A stretch of 64,000 bases of DNA from Rhodothermales bacterium (GTDB lineage: Bacteria > Bacteroidota > Rhodothermia > Rhodothermales > VXPQ01): contig OX638293.1 in assembly GCA_951812335.1 (NCBI GenBank), forward strand, positions 1,906,731 to 1,970,730. Direction: 5' to 3'. Below the pieces are notes generated by a model. It ran no database searches. It was given only the letters and a program-made list of their open reading frames with translations, and was not told the DNA's origin. This document shows, in pieces, positions 8,001 to 16,541 of this stretch (position 1 is its first letter; every line of letters starts with the position of its first letter). Position numbers and translations under genes: made by a program.

Positions 8001-8048
8001 GATCGCCTTCCGGCAGCAAGGGTATGGCGCAGAATCGTAGCGATGTCA
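8001..8048 (+). mobile_element. Probable IS605-type right end / guide-RNA scaffold remnant
   Basis: Immediately after the TnpB stop, a GC-rich stretch ends GAATCGTAGCGATGTCAAC. IS200/IS605 right ends often finish in a similar TCAA(C) just before the target-derived guide. No tnpA is present nearby. The call rests on position and this short ending only. Confidence 0.35.
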
Positions 8049-8291
8049 ACTATTTGCTGTAAGTCCCATTGTTTAACGAGGGAAAGCAAAGCGCCTTGCG
8101 GATCGCGAGGACTTTAATGGGCAAATAATAATGGACAGTGCTCGCTTTATCATAACGCCTTGGTATCCAAAGAGATATGCCGTTCATTTTACGATTGGCC
8201 ATAAAAATTCGTATCATTATCGGTGTTCTTGCCCAAAGCGCTCGCAATATGTCCTGAAGGGCTATCCCCCGCAAGAAGATAGCCATAGGCC
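8049..8291 (+). promoter_or_regulatory. CRISPR leader region
   Basis: This 243-bp AT-rich stretch precedes the first perfect repeat on the cas2 side; the far end of the array carries the altered repeat. The side nearest the adaptation genes is therefore the leader, and the array is transcribed rightwards. Two short open frames here are not convincing genes. No promoter boxes could be fixed by eye. Confidence 0.65.
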
Positions 8292-9810
8292 GTTTTCCGG
8301 AGCCTTAGTGCTCCGGCCTCATTGAAGCTGTCATCGTTTCGTCTTGCTAGGTTGCGTTTGAGTAACGTTTTCCGGAGCCTTAGTGCTCCGGCCTCATTGA
8401 AGCTCGAGCGCGTAGCCTCGCAGCTGCCTCGAGCGCCAGTGTTTTCCGGAGCCTTAGTGCTCCGGCCTCATTGAAGCACATCCTACACCACCGCTACACA
8501 GGCGTGGCGGTCAAGTTTTCCGGAGCCTTAGTGCTCCGGCCTCATTGAAGCGCTCTGTGCCGTGTTTTGACTAAACACAAAGTATACGTTTTCCGGAGCC
8601 TTAGTGCTCCGGCCTCATTGAAGCCATGGCTATGGCATGAGAACACCGAGGAAACACTACACGTTTTCCGGAGCCTTAGTGCTCCGGCCTCATTGAAGCG
8701 ATAAATATAGGCCCCCTATCATCCCCCTGTATGCGGCGTTTTCCGGAGCCTTAGTGCTCCGGCCTCATTGAAGCTCCGTCAGCTCCGCCGCTTCATCGTA
8801 CGTTCCATCCTGTTTTCCGGAGCCTTAGTGCTCCGGCCTCATTGAAGCTGCAAGCGTTCGGCCTCATAGACTCCCGCATGGCCGCGTTTTCCGGAGCCTT
8901 AGTGCTCCGGCCTCATTGAAGCATGTCAGTTCTTGCCCTCAAACTCGCAAAACCAGTAGTTTTCCGGAGCCTTAGTGCTCCGGCCTCATTGAAGCGTAGC
9001 CAATGCAGCGCAATAGATAGGAGGGCATATCGTTTTCCGGAGCCTTAGTGCTCCGGCCTCATTGAAGCATTAATGGGATAGATGCAATTCTTGGCGCTCT
9101 TGAAGCGTTTTCCGGAGCCTTAGTGCTCCGGCCTCATTGAAGCCCCGTGTTTTGCCGAATTTACTGGGAGGTAAGCCCCGTTTTCCGGAGCCTTAGTGCT
9201 CCGGCCTCATTGAAGCAACCCCGGTAATTACCTCTATTGGGGCGGGGAAAGGTGTTTTCCGGAGCCTTAGTGCTCCGGCCTCATTGAAGCGTGCATGCGA
9301 TACCGCTTTTCTCAGGCGGAGCCAAACGTTTTCCGGAGCCTTAGTGCTCCGGCCTCATTGAAGCCGCCCGTGTCGATCAATGCACTGCCCTAATAGGGGT
9401 GTTTTCCGGAGCCTTAGTGCTCCGGCCTCATTGAAGCCTGTTTGGGCTTACTTCAATATCATCAGGTGGAATAAGTTTTCCGGAGCCTTAGTGCTCCGGC
9501 CTCATTGAAGCCTTTTCCGGCGCGTGCAGCCGGGACCGGTCGTATATGCTTTTCCGGAGCCTTAGTGCTCCGGCCTCATTGAAGCGCCGCCCCGAATCGT
9601 ATGGTGCGCGAGGAGGTCATCCGCGTTTTCCGGAGCCTTAGTGCTCCGGCCTCATTGAAGCAAGTTGATGGCGGCGGTCACCGCATCCCGATGCCTGTGT
9701 TTTCCGGAGCCTTAGTGCTCCGGCCTCATTGAAGCGAAGCTGCCGGCGGGTATCGTGCGATAGAGCCCCAGGGTTTTCCGGAGCCTTAGTGCTCCGGAAA
9801 ACATTGAAGC
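8292..9810 (+). CRISPR. CRISPR array, 21 repeats and 20 spacers, type I-G repeat
   Basis: The 37-bp repeat starts GTTTTCCGGAGCCTTAGTGC and ends TCCGGCCTCATTGAAGC. CCGGAGC and GCTCCGG form a perfect 7-bp stem with a 6-base loop. Repeats start at 8292, 8367, 8441, 8515, 8588, 8663, 8738, 8812, 8886, 8959, 9032, 9107, 9180, 9254, 9328, 9401, 9475, 9549, 9625, 9699 and 9773. Spacers are 36-39 bp and all differ. The repeat at 9549 begins with C instead of G. The last repeat is altered: its CCTC is replaced so that the first 30 bases form a perfect palindrome. The ending CATTGAAGC is what I know from type I-G repeats, agreeing with csx17 and cas4-cas1. No spacer visibly matches elsewhere in the window. 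Confidence 0.98.
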
Positions 9811-10001
9811 CTTCCACTCTGCGGCATGACCGACAGTCGTTACGTCCTTCGTTCAAGGCAAAAGCACTCCGTCGCGACTCGGGCTGCGCCACCGTAGTCA
9901 ATCCGTATCGTTTATCTCCACTCTTGAACCTCTATTAGCCTATAGCATACACCGCTTTCCACAAGCAGCGCCCATTATCGAGACACACGAATATTCACCC
10001 C

Positions 10002-10472
10002 CTACTCCCGCCCCTTAAACAAAACATACGCGGCGAAGGCGCGCCGCTCTGCGAGCGATTCCGCCTCGAAATTCCTGATAGCGTTTTCCGCTTCGTTAAT
10101 CCTCTGAATCGCTTGCGATTTTCGAAATCCGGCGTCTGGAGCGTAATCCGCCCGGTGGCGTTGTTCCTGCATGCGGGCGAACGTCTCGGCGAATACGCGG
10201 ATGTGTGCCGAAAACCGTTTGAGGCTTTCTTTATCGCTGCATCGTGCTTTAGCGGAACGGTGATTCAGCGCCCGATAGGTCAATGTCCAGGTATCCGACC
10301 CGCGACCTGCATGAAGACCGCCTATTAACGTATCCGCGCATGAACCTGCAAGGCAGTGGAACATGGCGTAGTACGCCGTACTGACGGCGCGTTGGAGATT
10401 GGTGTTTCTCGGTTTCCCCTGCCCGGTTGGAATCAATTCCCGCGCCGTCTTGATAAAACTCTCCGGATTCAT
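10002..10472 (-). CDS. HEPN-domain protein, candidate toxin or RNase
   Basis: This 156-residue protein has the HEPN helical pattern: AVSTAYYAMFHCLAG near residue 30 and a later HRADYAPD, the R..ADY signature of UPF0332/HEPN proteins. HEPN proteins are often metal-independent RNases in toxin-antitoxin and defence systems, or partners of nucleotidyltransferase antitoxins. It follows the small acidic gene at 10574-10912 on the same strand, separated by about 100 bp, and lies just beyond the CRISPR array. No nucleotidyltransferase is adjacent, so a type VII MNT-HEPN pair is not supported. The role is inference. Confidence 0.75.
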   Translation of the reverse strand: MNPESFIKTARELIPTGQGKPRNTNLQRAVSTAYYAMFHCLAGSCADTLIGGLHAGRGSDTWTLTYRALNHRSAKARCSDKESLKRFSAHIRVFAETFARMQEQRHRADYAPDAGFRKSQAIQRINEAENAIRNFEAESLAERRAFAAYVLFKGRE

Positions 10473-10573
10473 AGGTCTAATATCTTTAGCCGTATAGAAT
10501 TATCTATAACTATTTATAACATATTCGGCTATTCGACGAAAAAACGGGGGAGAGGCCGCCACAGCCGCCTTCT

Positions 10574-10912
10574 TTACGCCTCTTCTGCCCAATCGGGGAT
10601 GTCGTACGCCGGATCCTCCCACTCGGACTTTTCGATGAACGAAGTGATCGGGTAAGCGGTTATACCGAGTTTCTCCAGTTCGGGATCGATGAATTCGAAC
10701 ATCCTTACCGTCCAGGCAGGATCGAGATTGTCCTGGTCGCCATCGAAAATAATCTGTATCCAGAGGATTTCGTCCCCGTCCTGGTCGAGATCGGGTTTAA
10801 CGATGATGGGATCGAAGGTGAATTCTTCAGGGCTGAAGCGTTTCGCAAGAGCCCGGGCCACAATGTTACTGACCTTGTCCAGGTCCTGCTCCGATATTTT
10901 TGTTCCGATCAT
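10574..10912 (-). CDS. Small acidic protein paired with the HEPN gene
   Basis: This 112-residue, strongly acidic protein (DLDQDGDEILW, FDGDQDNLDPAW, DIPDWAEEA at the end) has no membrane segment or signal peptide. I do not recognise a named family. It precedes the HEPN gene on the same strand, so the two probably form a transcription unit; an antitoxin or partner role is a guess from this arrangement and its acidity. Confidence 0.6.
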   Translation of the reverse strand: MIGTKISEQDLDKVSNIVARALAKRFSPEEFTFDPIIVKPDLDQDGDEILWIQIIFDGDQDNLDPAWTVRMFEFIDPELEKLGITAYPITSFIEKSEWEDPAYDIPDWAEEA

Positions 10913-11113
10913 GATGCTCCCCTCGTAGCTGCATTTTCCAGTAAGAGGTTTCGGTAAGAGGGCACAAGGCGACGACTTGTCGCGCTGCCCTTGCTTGTCC
11001 TATCGAAAAATTACGGATGCCTGCGTTTTCGGTTCCTTCTTCTCGACCTTGTTACAATCAGACCGGAAATTGGACGCAATCCCTTCTGTGCAAGATGTCT
11101 CGCCGCCCCGATG

Positions 11114-11169
11114 GCAAGCACCTGCCCAACCCTGAAAACCTCTCGCGCCTTCTGGCTCGCAACCTCGGC
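11114..11169 (-). pseudogene. Isolated copy of the tatD 3' end
   Basis: About 56 bp resemble the end of tatD at 12496-12551 (roughly 80% by eye). Read on the minus strand it gives AEVASQKAREVFRVG against AEVTSRTAEEVFGIG in tatD; the tatD stop TAG is CAG here. There is no more of the gene upstream. The fragment and the intact gene lie in the same orientation and bracket the MITE-like element and the cyclase gene. Confidence 0.55.
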
Positions 11170-11214
11170 AACAAAGGCGGTTTGGGTTGATTGGACAGAC
11201 TTTCGTCGAATTTA

Positions 11215-11466
11215 AGGATACTCTGATCAAAACCACTGCGCTCAGCACGTCACGTCCGCAACGTACGGTCACATTCCAGCGTTGAGATCAGCGGGAACTA
11301 CTGCGGATTTTGGGCATTGCGGACGTGACGCGCCCTTCGGGAGGCTGCGAGAAGCACGCTGGCCGCGTCATTCCTCATTATGTGGGACCTGCCACATTGC
11401 TTCGTCATTCCTTGCCAGCGCACCCCTTTCAGCCTCTGGGCTTTGCGGACTTAATCAGAGTATCCT
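11215..11466. repeat. MITE-like element, copy 1 (252 bp)
   Basis: It is bounded by AGGATACTCTGATC on the left and its inverse AATCAGAGTATCCT on the right. The interior closely matches the reverse complement of 27461-27715, including GACGCGCCCTTCGGGAGGC and CATTATGTGGGACCTGCCAC. It has no coding capacity. The flanks suggest a TA or TTAA duplication. Confidence 0.75.
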
Positions 11467-11519
11467 TAAGGTATACTGTTGCGACCTTGTTCCGACCCAA
11501 TCAACCAGAGGAGATCCAT

Positions 11520-11585
11520 GCCGAGGCGTACCCGCAGAACCCACTCTCCTTCGTCCGAGGCGAAGGTAGCCCTTGCCGCACTCAT
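11520..11585 (+). mobile_element. IS3-family orfA start fused in frame to the cyclase gene
   Basis: The codons for RRTHSPSSEAKVALAAL match the well-known N-terminus of IS3-family OrfA. The DNA is about 85% identical over 45 bp to the minus strand near 56.3 kb, where the same remnant reads SRTHSPSFEAKATLAAV. The insertion sequence itself is gone. Confidence 0.5.
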
Positions 11586-12378
11586 CACGGCCCTTCTCGC
11601 CACGGGGTGTCTGCAGGAGGCCCCGCCCCCTGACCACACCGCCGTCTTCACCGGCGGCGCGGGCTCATGGGTCGAACTCTCCCACGCCTTCGGACCCTCC
11701 ACAATCTACTGGCCCACCGACACGGCAGGCTTCCAGCTCACCGAACTGGCGTACGGCAACACGGACGCCGGCTACTTCTACGCGTCGTACTCCTTCGCCT
11801 CGGCCGAGCACGGCGGCACCCACCTCGACGCGCCGATCCACTTCGCGGAGGGGCGCATGACGGCGGACGAGATCCCGCTATCGAGCCTCATTACGACGGT
11901 GTCGGTGGTCGATGTCTCGGCCGCGGCCGACGCCGATCCCGACTATCTGCTGTCGGTCGAGGATCTTACCGCGTGGGAGGCTGAGCACGGCCAGATCGCC
12001 GATGGCGCCGCGCTGCTCGTCCGAACGGGGTGGTCGTCGCGCTGGGATGACCGCACCGCCTACCTGGGCACGGATCTCACCGGTCCCGAGGCTGTGCCCG
12101 AACTGCACTTTCCAGGGATCGGCCCGGAGGCCGCACAGTGGCTGGTGGACAACCGCAGCGTTGCGGCGGTCGGGATCGACACGCCCAGCATCGACTACGG
12201 CCAGTCGAGCGACTACCGCACACACGTGATCCTGTACAGCGCGAACATCGTGGGGTTCGAGAACCTGACGAACCTGGACGCGCTGCCGGCGACGGGCGCC
12301 GGGATCGTGGCGTTGCCGATGAAAATCGTGGGGGGAAGTGGGGGGCCGCTGAGGATTGTGGGGTGGGTGCCGGAGTGA
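11520..12378 (+). CDS. Cyclase-family (kynurenine formamidase-like) lipoprotein
   Basis: This 286-residue protein carries HGGTHLDAPIHF near residue 101, the metal-binding HxGTHxDxPxHF motif of the cyclase family (PF04199), whose members hydrolyse N-formylkynurenine or related amides. The start at 11520 follows a strong AGAGGAGA ribosome site. Residues 16-31 look like a lipoprotein signal (ALAALITALLATGC with a weak lipobox), so the enzyme is probably exported and lipid-anchored. The first 22 codons resemble the start of IS3-family orfA (RRTHSPSSEAKVALAAL). Third positions are visibly richer in G/C than in the neighbouring genes, suggesting transfer. It is flanked by a MITE-like element and by two copies of the tatD end. 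Confidence 0.8.
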
Positions 12379-12503
12379 CGAACCCGCCATCATGACCGTA
12401 CGTTGCACCCGAGGTTCAAAATTTTAACTATGTAGGCTGGCAATTGTCAATAAAGCTTTGAGCAAGGCGCGTATTGACGAAACCGGAGAGTGTCTGCAAG
12501 CAC

Positions 12504-13283
12504 CTACCCAATCCCGAAAACCTCCTCCGCCGTCCGGCTCGTAACCTCGGCCGCCTCTTCCAGCGACACCCCTTTTTCCAGAGCCACTCGTTCCGCCACA
12601 AAGCGTACATAGGCAGGCTCGTTTCGCTTGCCCCGGTACGGTGCAGGCGCAAGCCAGGGCGCATCGGTTTCGAGCACGATCCGTTCCAGCGGAATGCTGC
12701 GCACGCACTCGGCCAGACCGGCATTCTTGAAGGTTACGATACCCCCGATGCCGACCACAAACCCAGCCCGGACGATGCGCGCGGCCTCTTCGGGCGTACC
12801 CGTGAAGCAGTGAAACACGCCTCGCCGGCCGTACATCTCCTTTGAATCCCCCCATTCCTCCTCGACAATCCGGATCAGATCGCCGAAGGCTTCCCGATTG
12901 TGAAAAACGACAGGCAGTTTCCGCTCCCTTGCCAGCCGGATGTGCAGGCGCAGAAATTCCTGTTGCCGCTCGTCGAAGGAGCGGTCCCAATAGTAATCGA
13001 GGCCGGATTCTCCTACCGCCACTACATGCGGATCGTCGCATAGCGCTGCCACCGCATCGGAATCCGAAGAGGTCGCCTCTTTGGTTTCCGTCGGGTGCAG
13101 GGCGGCCATGGCGTACAAGCCGTCAAACCGCTCGCATAACTCCAGGGCGCGATGCACGGACGGCACGTCGATAGCAGGCAGCAATATTCGCGTTACGCCG
13201 GCCTCGCGGGCCCGGTCGATCGCGGCTTCCAGATCGTCTTCGAACCGGTCGAGATACAGATGTGCATGCGTATCGATAAGCAT
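12504..13283 (-). CDS. tatD: TatD-family metal-dependent hydrolase/DNase
   Basis: This 259-residue protein starts MLIDTHAHL (metal-binding HxH), with AALHPTE, GESGLDYYW, VFHNREAF, GVFHCFTG and LETDAPWLAP in TatD order. TatD proteins are two-metal 3'-5' DNases or aminoacyl-tRNA deacylase-like hydrolases of the cytoplasm. The length is normal. The 3' end is duplicated at 11114-11169. Confidence 0.95.
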   Translation of the reverse strand: MLIDTHAHLYLDRFEDDLEAAIDRAREAGVTRILLPAIDVPSVHRALELCERFDGLYAMAALHPTETKEATSSDSDAVAALCDDPHVVAVGESGLDYYWDRSFDERQQEFLRLHIRLARERKLPVVFHNREAFGDLIRIVEEEWGDSKEMYGRRGVFHCFTGTPEEAARIVRAGFVVGIGGIVTFKNAGLAECVRSIPLERIVLETDAPWLAPAPYRGKRNEPAYVRFVAERVALEKGVSLEEAAEVTSRTAEEVFGIG

Positions 13284-13599
13284 GGCCAGACCGAAAGAAT
13301 GGGCGTGTCAACGTGCGTCTGCGAACGAAGCCCGCAGGCCCGGGATCCCTGAGCGGCCATTGCCTGTCCCGTTCCTCTCTTGAGTTCGAGTTGTCTTTGT
13401 AAAGGCCGTTTCCCCTGTGGAGCAATATCGAGCCATGCCGGATAATCGCGGGAGAGCCTTCCTTCCGGAACCTCTCGACCTCGTGTTCATTGATCCAAAC
13501 GGGTCTTTACCTTAAAAGAGGAGAGCGAAAATCCCCCGGATGGCCATGAGGCCATGATCGGGCGTGCTGGAAGCATCTCCGCGACACGTTAGCGATTTA
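13284..13599. other. Non-coding stretch between tatD and the SpoIID-like gene
   Basis: This is a divergent intergenic region of about 316 bp and probably holds promoters for both neighbours. I see no RNA gene, repeat or clear promoter boxes in it. Confidence 0.4.
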
Positions 13600-14994
13600 A
13601 TGACTCCCCTGTTGTACTCCATCCTGCCGTACAAAGCAGCGATCCTGCTTCTGGCGCTTTATACCCTGCCGGCACAAGCCCAGGACGTGCGAATACGCCT
13701 TCTCGACAGGCAGGCGCCCACAAGCATTACGCTTTCCGCATACGAGGGCGTCGTACGGCTTCACGCCGGGGAGTATACCGATGCCCTTCTGGAGATGGAG
13801 ACCGGGCAGACCGTGCTGATCTCCCCATACGGACCCTCGAACGAACTCCGGGTATCGTCGGAAGCGCTCACCTTGTACACGGAGACTCTTCGCGCCGAAC
13901 CGGTGGACGGCGCCTCTTTCGGTATCGAGACGCGAGACGATAAGGCCGCGCAGGCATCCAGACGATACACAGGGAATCTGCTTATTTCAACGGATCAAAA
14001 CGACGAGGGATTAAAACTGATCAACGCAGTCCCGCTCGAAGCCTATGTAGCCTCCGTCGTATCCACGGAATACGGCCTCGACGACCTGGAAGGATCGAAG
14101 GCCATGGCCGTACTGGCCCGCACCTACGTACTGAACGCGCCGGGTAAATACGGACCGGACTACGATCTCGTAGACGACACCCGCTCCCAGGTATACCGGG
14201 GAGAGGACGTAATTCTTCCTCTGGCTCTCGAAGCGGCCCGCCTTACGGAAGGGGAGGTGATGACCTGGCGCGGGAAGCCCATTCAGGCCGTCTATCATTC
14301 CTCCAGCGGCGGCCACACGGCCGACAACGAATCCGTATGGTCAAGCTCGCCGGTTCCTTACCTGCGGGGCAAACCCGATCCGTATGGCAAACAGTCGCCC
14401 CATGCCGAATGGGTGTCCCGCGTTCCGCGCCCGAAACTGCTCGCCGAACTGGGCAAGAAATTCGGTGGGGAAGTCATTGGATTTCTACTGGACGAGCGCA
14501 GTCCGGATGGCCGGGTCGCCTCGGTCTCCCTACTCATGCAGAACGGGCACCGGCGTTCCGTCGCCGGAAACGAATTCCGCCTGGTCGTCATCTGGCATTT
14601 CGGGCCGCGGTCGCTTCGCAGCATGCGGTTCGACGCCGAGCGGCAAGGCAACGAATACGTCTTTACCGGACAGGGATACGGCCACGGCGTCGGGTTGAGC
14701 CAATGGGGCGCACACGATATGGCGAAGCGCGGCATGTCCTATAAAGAGATTCTGGATTTCTACTATACCGGCGCCACGCTATCCCGTCTCGAGGAAACGG
14801 ATGCGCCGCCAGCCACCCGGTATTCGTCCGGCGCCATTGTCGGGAAGGCGCCTGTCGACACGGCTGTCGAAGAGAGTCCGTTGCCGCCTGTCGAGACGGT
14901 TTCGGAAAAGGAGAATCCGGAAAACCCGGTGGAAACTGCCGAGACCCCGGAAAATGCCCGATCACCGGCACAGACTCGCAGGGTCGGCTGGTAA
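13600..14994 (+). CDS. SpoIID/LytB-domain secreted protein
   Basis: A signal peptide (AAILLLALYTLPAQAQ) favours the ATG at 13600 over the in-frame GTG at 13564; the product is 464 residues. The SpoIID/LytB core is clear: VPLEAYVASVVSTEYG, KAMAVLARTYVLN, YHSSSGGHTADNESVW, and GQGYGHGVGLSQWGAHDMA near the end. SpoIID proteins are lytic transglycosylases acting on denuded glycan; outside spore formers they are presumed to remodel peptidoglycan. The last 80 residues are a low-complexity Pro/Glu/Thr tail. Confidence 0.9.
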   Translation: MTPLLYSILPYKAAILLLALYTLPAQAQDVRIRLLDRQAPTSITLSAYEGVVRLHAGEYTDALLEMETGQTVLISPYGPSNELRVSSEALTLYTETLRAEPVDGASFGIETRDDKAAQASRRYTGNLLISTDQNDEGLKLINAVPLEAYVASVVSTEYGLDDLEGSKAMAVLARTYVLNAPGKYGPDYDLVDDTRSQVYRGEDVILPLALEAARLTEGEVMTWRGKPIQAVYHSSSGGHTADNESVWSSSPVPYLRGKPDPYGKQSPHAEWVSRVPRPKLLAELGKKFGGEVIGFLLDERSPDGRVASVSLLMQNGHRRSVAGNEFRLVVIWHFGPRSLRSMRFDAERQGNEYVFTGQGYGHGVGLSQWGAHDMAKRGMSYKEILDFYYTGATLSRLEETDAPPATRYSSGAIVGKAPVDTAVEESPLPPVETVSEKENPENPVETAETPENARSPAQTRRVGW

Positions 14995-15185
14995 CGTCCC
15001 GGGGTCAGGCGCCTGTATTACTACATTTCTGTACAGGGGTTTTCTCGATTCCGGCATTACGAAGATTCAATGAAGGAGGAGTCGGGTTCAGGCGTTTTTC
15101 TTTTCTTGCGTTATCGGTAGGTTTCTACCCTTGAACGAAGTCCATATATCGCAACAAATATCGACCGAAAACACCTTATCGTATC

Positions 15186-16196
15186 ATGGCGCGACCGGTT
15201 ACTTTATTTACGGGACAATGGGCCGATATGCCCCTGGAAACGCTCGCAGAGAAGGCTTCCGAGTGGGGATACGATGGCCTCGAACTGGCCTGTTGGGGAG
15301 ATCATTTCGAGGTGGACAAGGCATTGGCGGACGACGGCTATTGCCAGGGCCGGCACGATCTGCTTGCGAAGTACGGGCTCAAAGTCTGGGCCATCAGCAA
15401 TCATCTGGTAGGCCAGGCGGTATGCGACCTCATTGACGAGCGCCACGAGGCCATTCTGCCCCCGCATGTCTGGGGAGACGGCGATCCGGAAGGCGTGCGC
15501 ACCCGCGCCGCAGCAGAACTTGCGAATACGGCCCGAGCAGCCGCCAGGCTCGGCGTACCGGTCGTGAACGGCTTTACCGGAAGCTCTATCTGGCACTTGC
15601 TCTATTCCTTTCCGCCCAACAAGCCGGGCATGATCGACCGGGGGTATGAGGATTTCGCAAACCGGTTCAACCCGATTCTGGATGTTTTCGACGAGGAGGG
15701 TATCCGGTTCGCACTGGAGGTGCATCCCACGGAGATCGCCTTCGATATCGCCAGCGCCCGGCGCGCTCTCGACGCATTGGGGAACAGGGAAGCCTTCGGA
15801 TTCAACTACGATCCCAGCCACCTCGGGTATCAGGGCGTGGATTATGTCCGCTTCATCGACGCGTTCCCGGATCGCATCTACCATGCGCATATCAAGGACG
15901 TGTGGTGGTCGGAGACGCCCGCCGCAGGCGGCGTGTTCGGGGGGCATCTCGACTTCGGACATCCGGACCGGTACTGGGATTTCCGTTCGGTAGGCCGGGG
16001 AGCGATCAATTTCGAGGAAATCATCCGGGCGCTGAACCGGATCGGCTACCAGGGCCCGCTCAGCATCGAATGGGAGGACAGCGGCATGGAAAGGGAGCAG
16101 GGTGCCGCCGAGGCGTGCGCTTTCACGAAGGATATCGATTTCGAGCAACCCGGCGCAGCATTCGACTCCGCTTTTTCCAAGGACGAACAAGCCTGA
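15186..16196 (+). CDS. Sugar phosphate isomerase/epimerase (TIM barrel)
   Basis: This 336-residue protein is of the AP-endonuclease-2-like sugar isomerase family. Metal ligands appear in order: [22 protein letters not shown] and SIEWEDSG. The substrate cannot be told; tagatose-epimerase-like or inosose-type enzymes have this shape. It is followed three bases later by a small membrane protein gene, so the two are probably co-transcribed. Confidence 0.88.
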   Translation: MARPVTLFTGQWADMPLETLAEKASEWGYDGLELACWGDHFEVDKALADDGYCQGRHDLLAKYGLKVWAISNHLVGQAVCDLIDERHEAILPPHVWGDGDPEGVRTRAAAELANTARAAARLGVPVVNGFTGSSIWHLLYSFPPNKPGMIDRGYEDFANRFNPILDVFDEEGIRFALEVHPTEIAFDIASARRALDALGNREAFGFNYDPSHLGYQGVDYVRFIDAFPDRIYHAHIKDVWWSETPAAGGVFGGHLDFGHPDRYWDFRSVGRGAINFEEIIRALNRIGYQGPLSIEWEDSGMEREQGAAEACAFTKDIDFEQPGAAFDSAFSKDEQA

Positions 16197-16199
16197 TTC

Positions 16200-16511
16200 A
16201 TGCGGATCGCCAATGCGGTTGCCCTGCTGTTCTTCGTCGCCTGGGGGGCATTTCAGCACAATGACCCGGATGCGCTGGCTTGGATAGGGGTATACGGCGC
16301 AGCCGCAATTCACTGCGCGCTCTTCGCATTGGGGCGATTTCCCCGTTCGCTGGCCTTTGCCTATATGGCGCTATGCGTCGTCTGGGCAGGGATCCTGCTG
16401 GGAATTCTCGTAGCCGGCGGCGAGGGAGCGTTTTCGGAGACGGCCCGGGAAGCCTACGGGCTCCTCATCTGCGCAGGCTGGGTTTTTGTGTTGTACAGGG
16501 AGAGTGGGTAG
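16200..16511 (+). CDS. Small membrane protein, TMEM220-like
   Basis: This 103-residue protein has about four hydrophobic segments and the early motif NDPDALAWIGVYG, which I associate with the TMEM220 family of unknown function. It starts three bases after the upstream isomerase stop. Confidence 0.7.
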   Translation: MRIANAVALLFFVAWGAFQHNDPDALAWIGVYGAAAIHCALFALGRFPRSLAFAYMALCVVWAGILLGILVAGGEGAFSETAREAYGLLICAGWVFVLYRESG

Positions 16512-16520
16512 GGGGGTGTT

Positions 16521-16541
16521 CCGCCGTTTCACGAACGGCGG
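16521..16541. terminator. Bidirectional terminator between convergent genes
   Basis: CCGCCGTT and AACGGCGG form an 8-bp stem around a 5-base loop, followed by CTTTCTG on the plus strand. It lies between the ends of the TMEM220-like gene and sua5 and overlaps the last codons of sua5. Confidence 0.65.

Noticed and set aside
8050-8325. Two short open frames in the CRISPR leader
   Set aside because: Neither has a ribosome site or recognisable residues, and one runs into the first repeat.
8329-9772. Possible self-targeting spacers
   Set aside because: No spacer showed a visible match elsewhere in this window; a genome-wide search was not possible.
9638-9938. Open frames crossing the end of the CRISPR array
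   Set aside because: They consist of repeat and spacer translation and have no coding signals.
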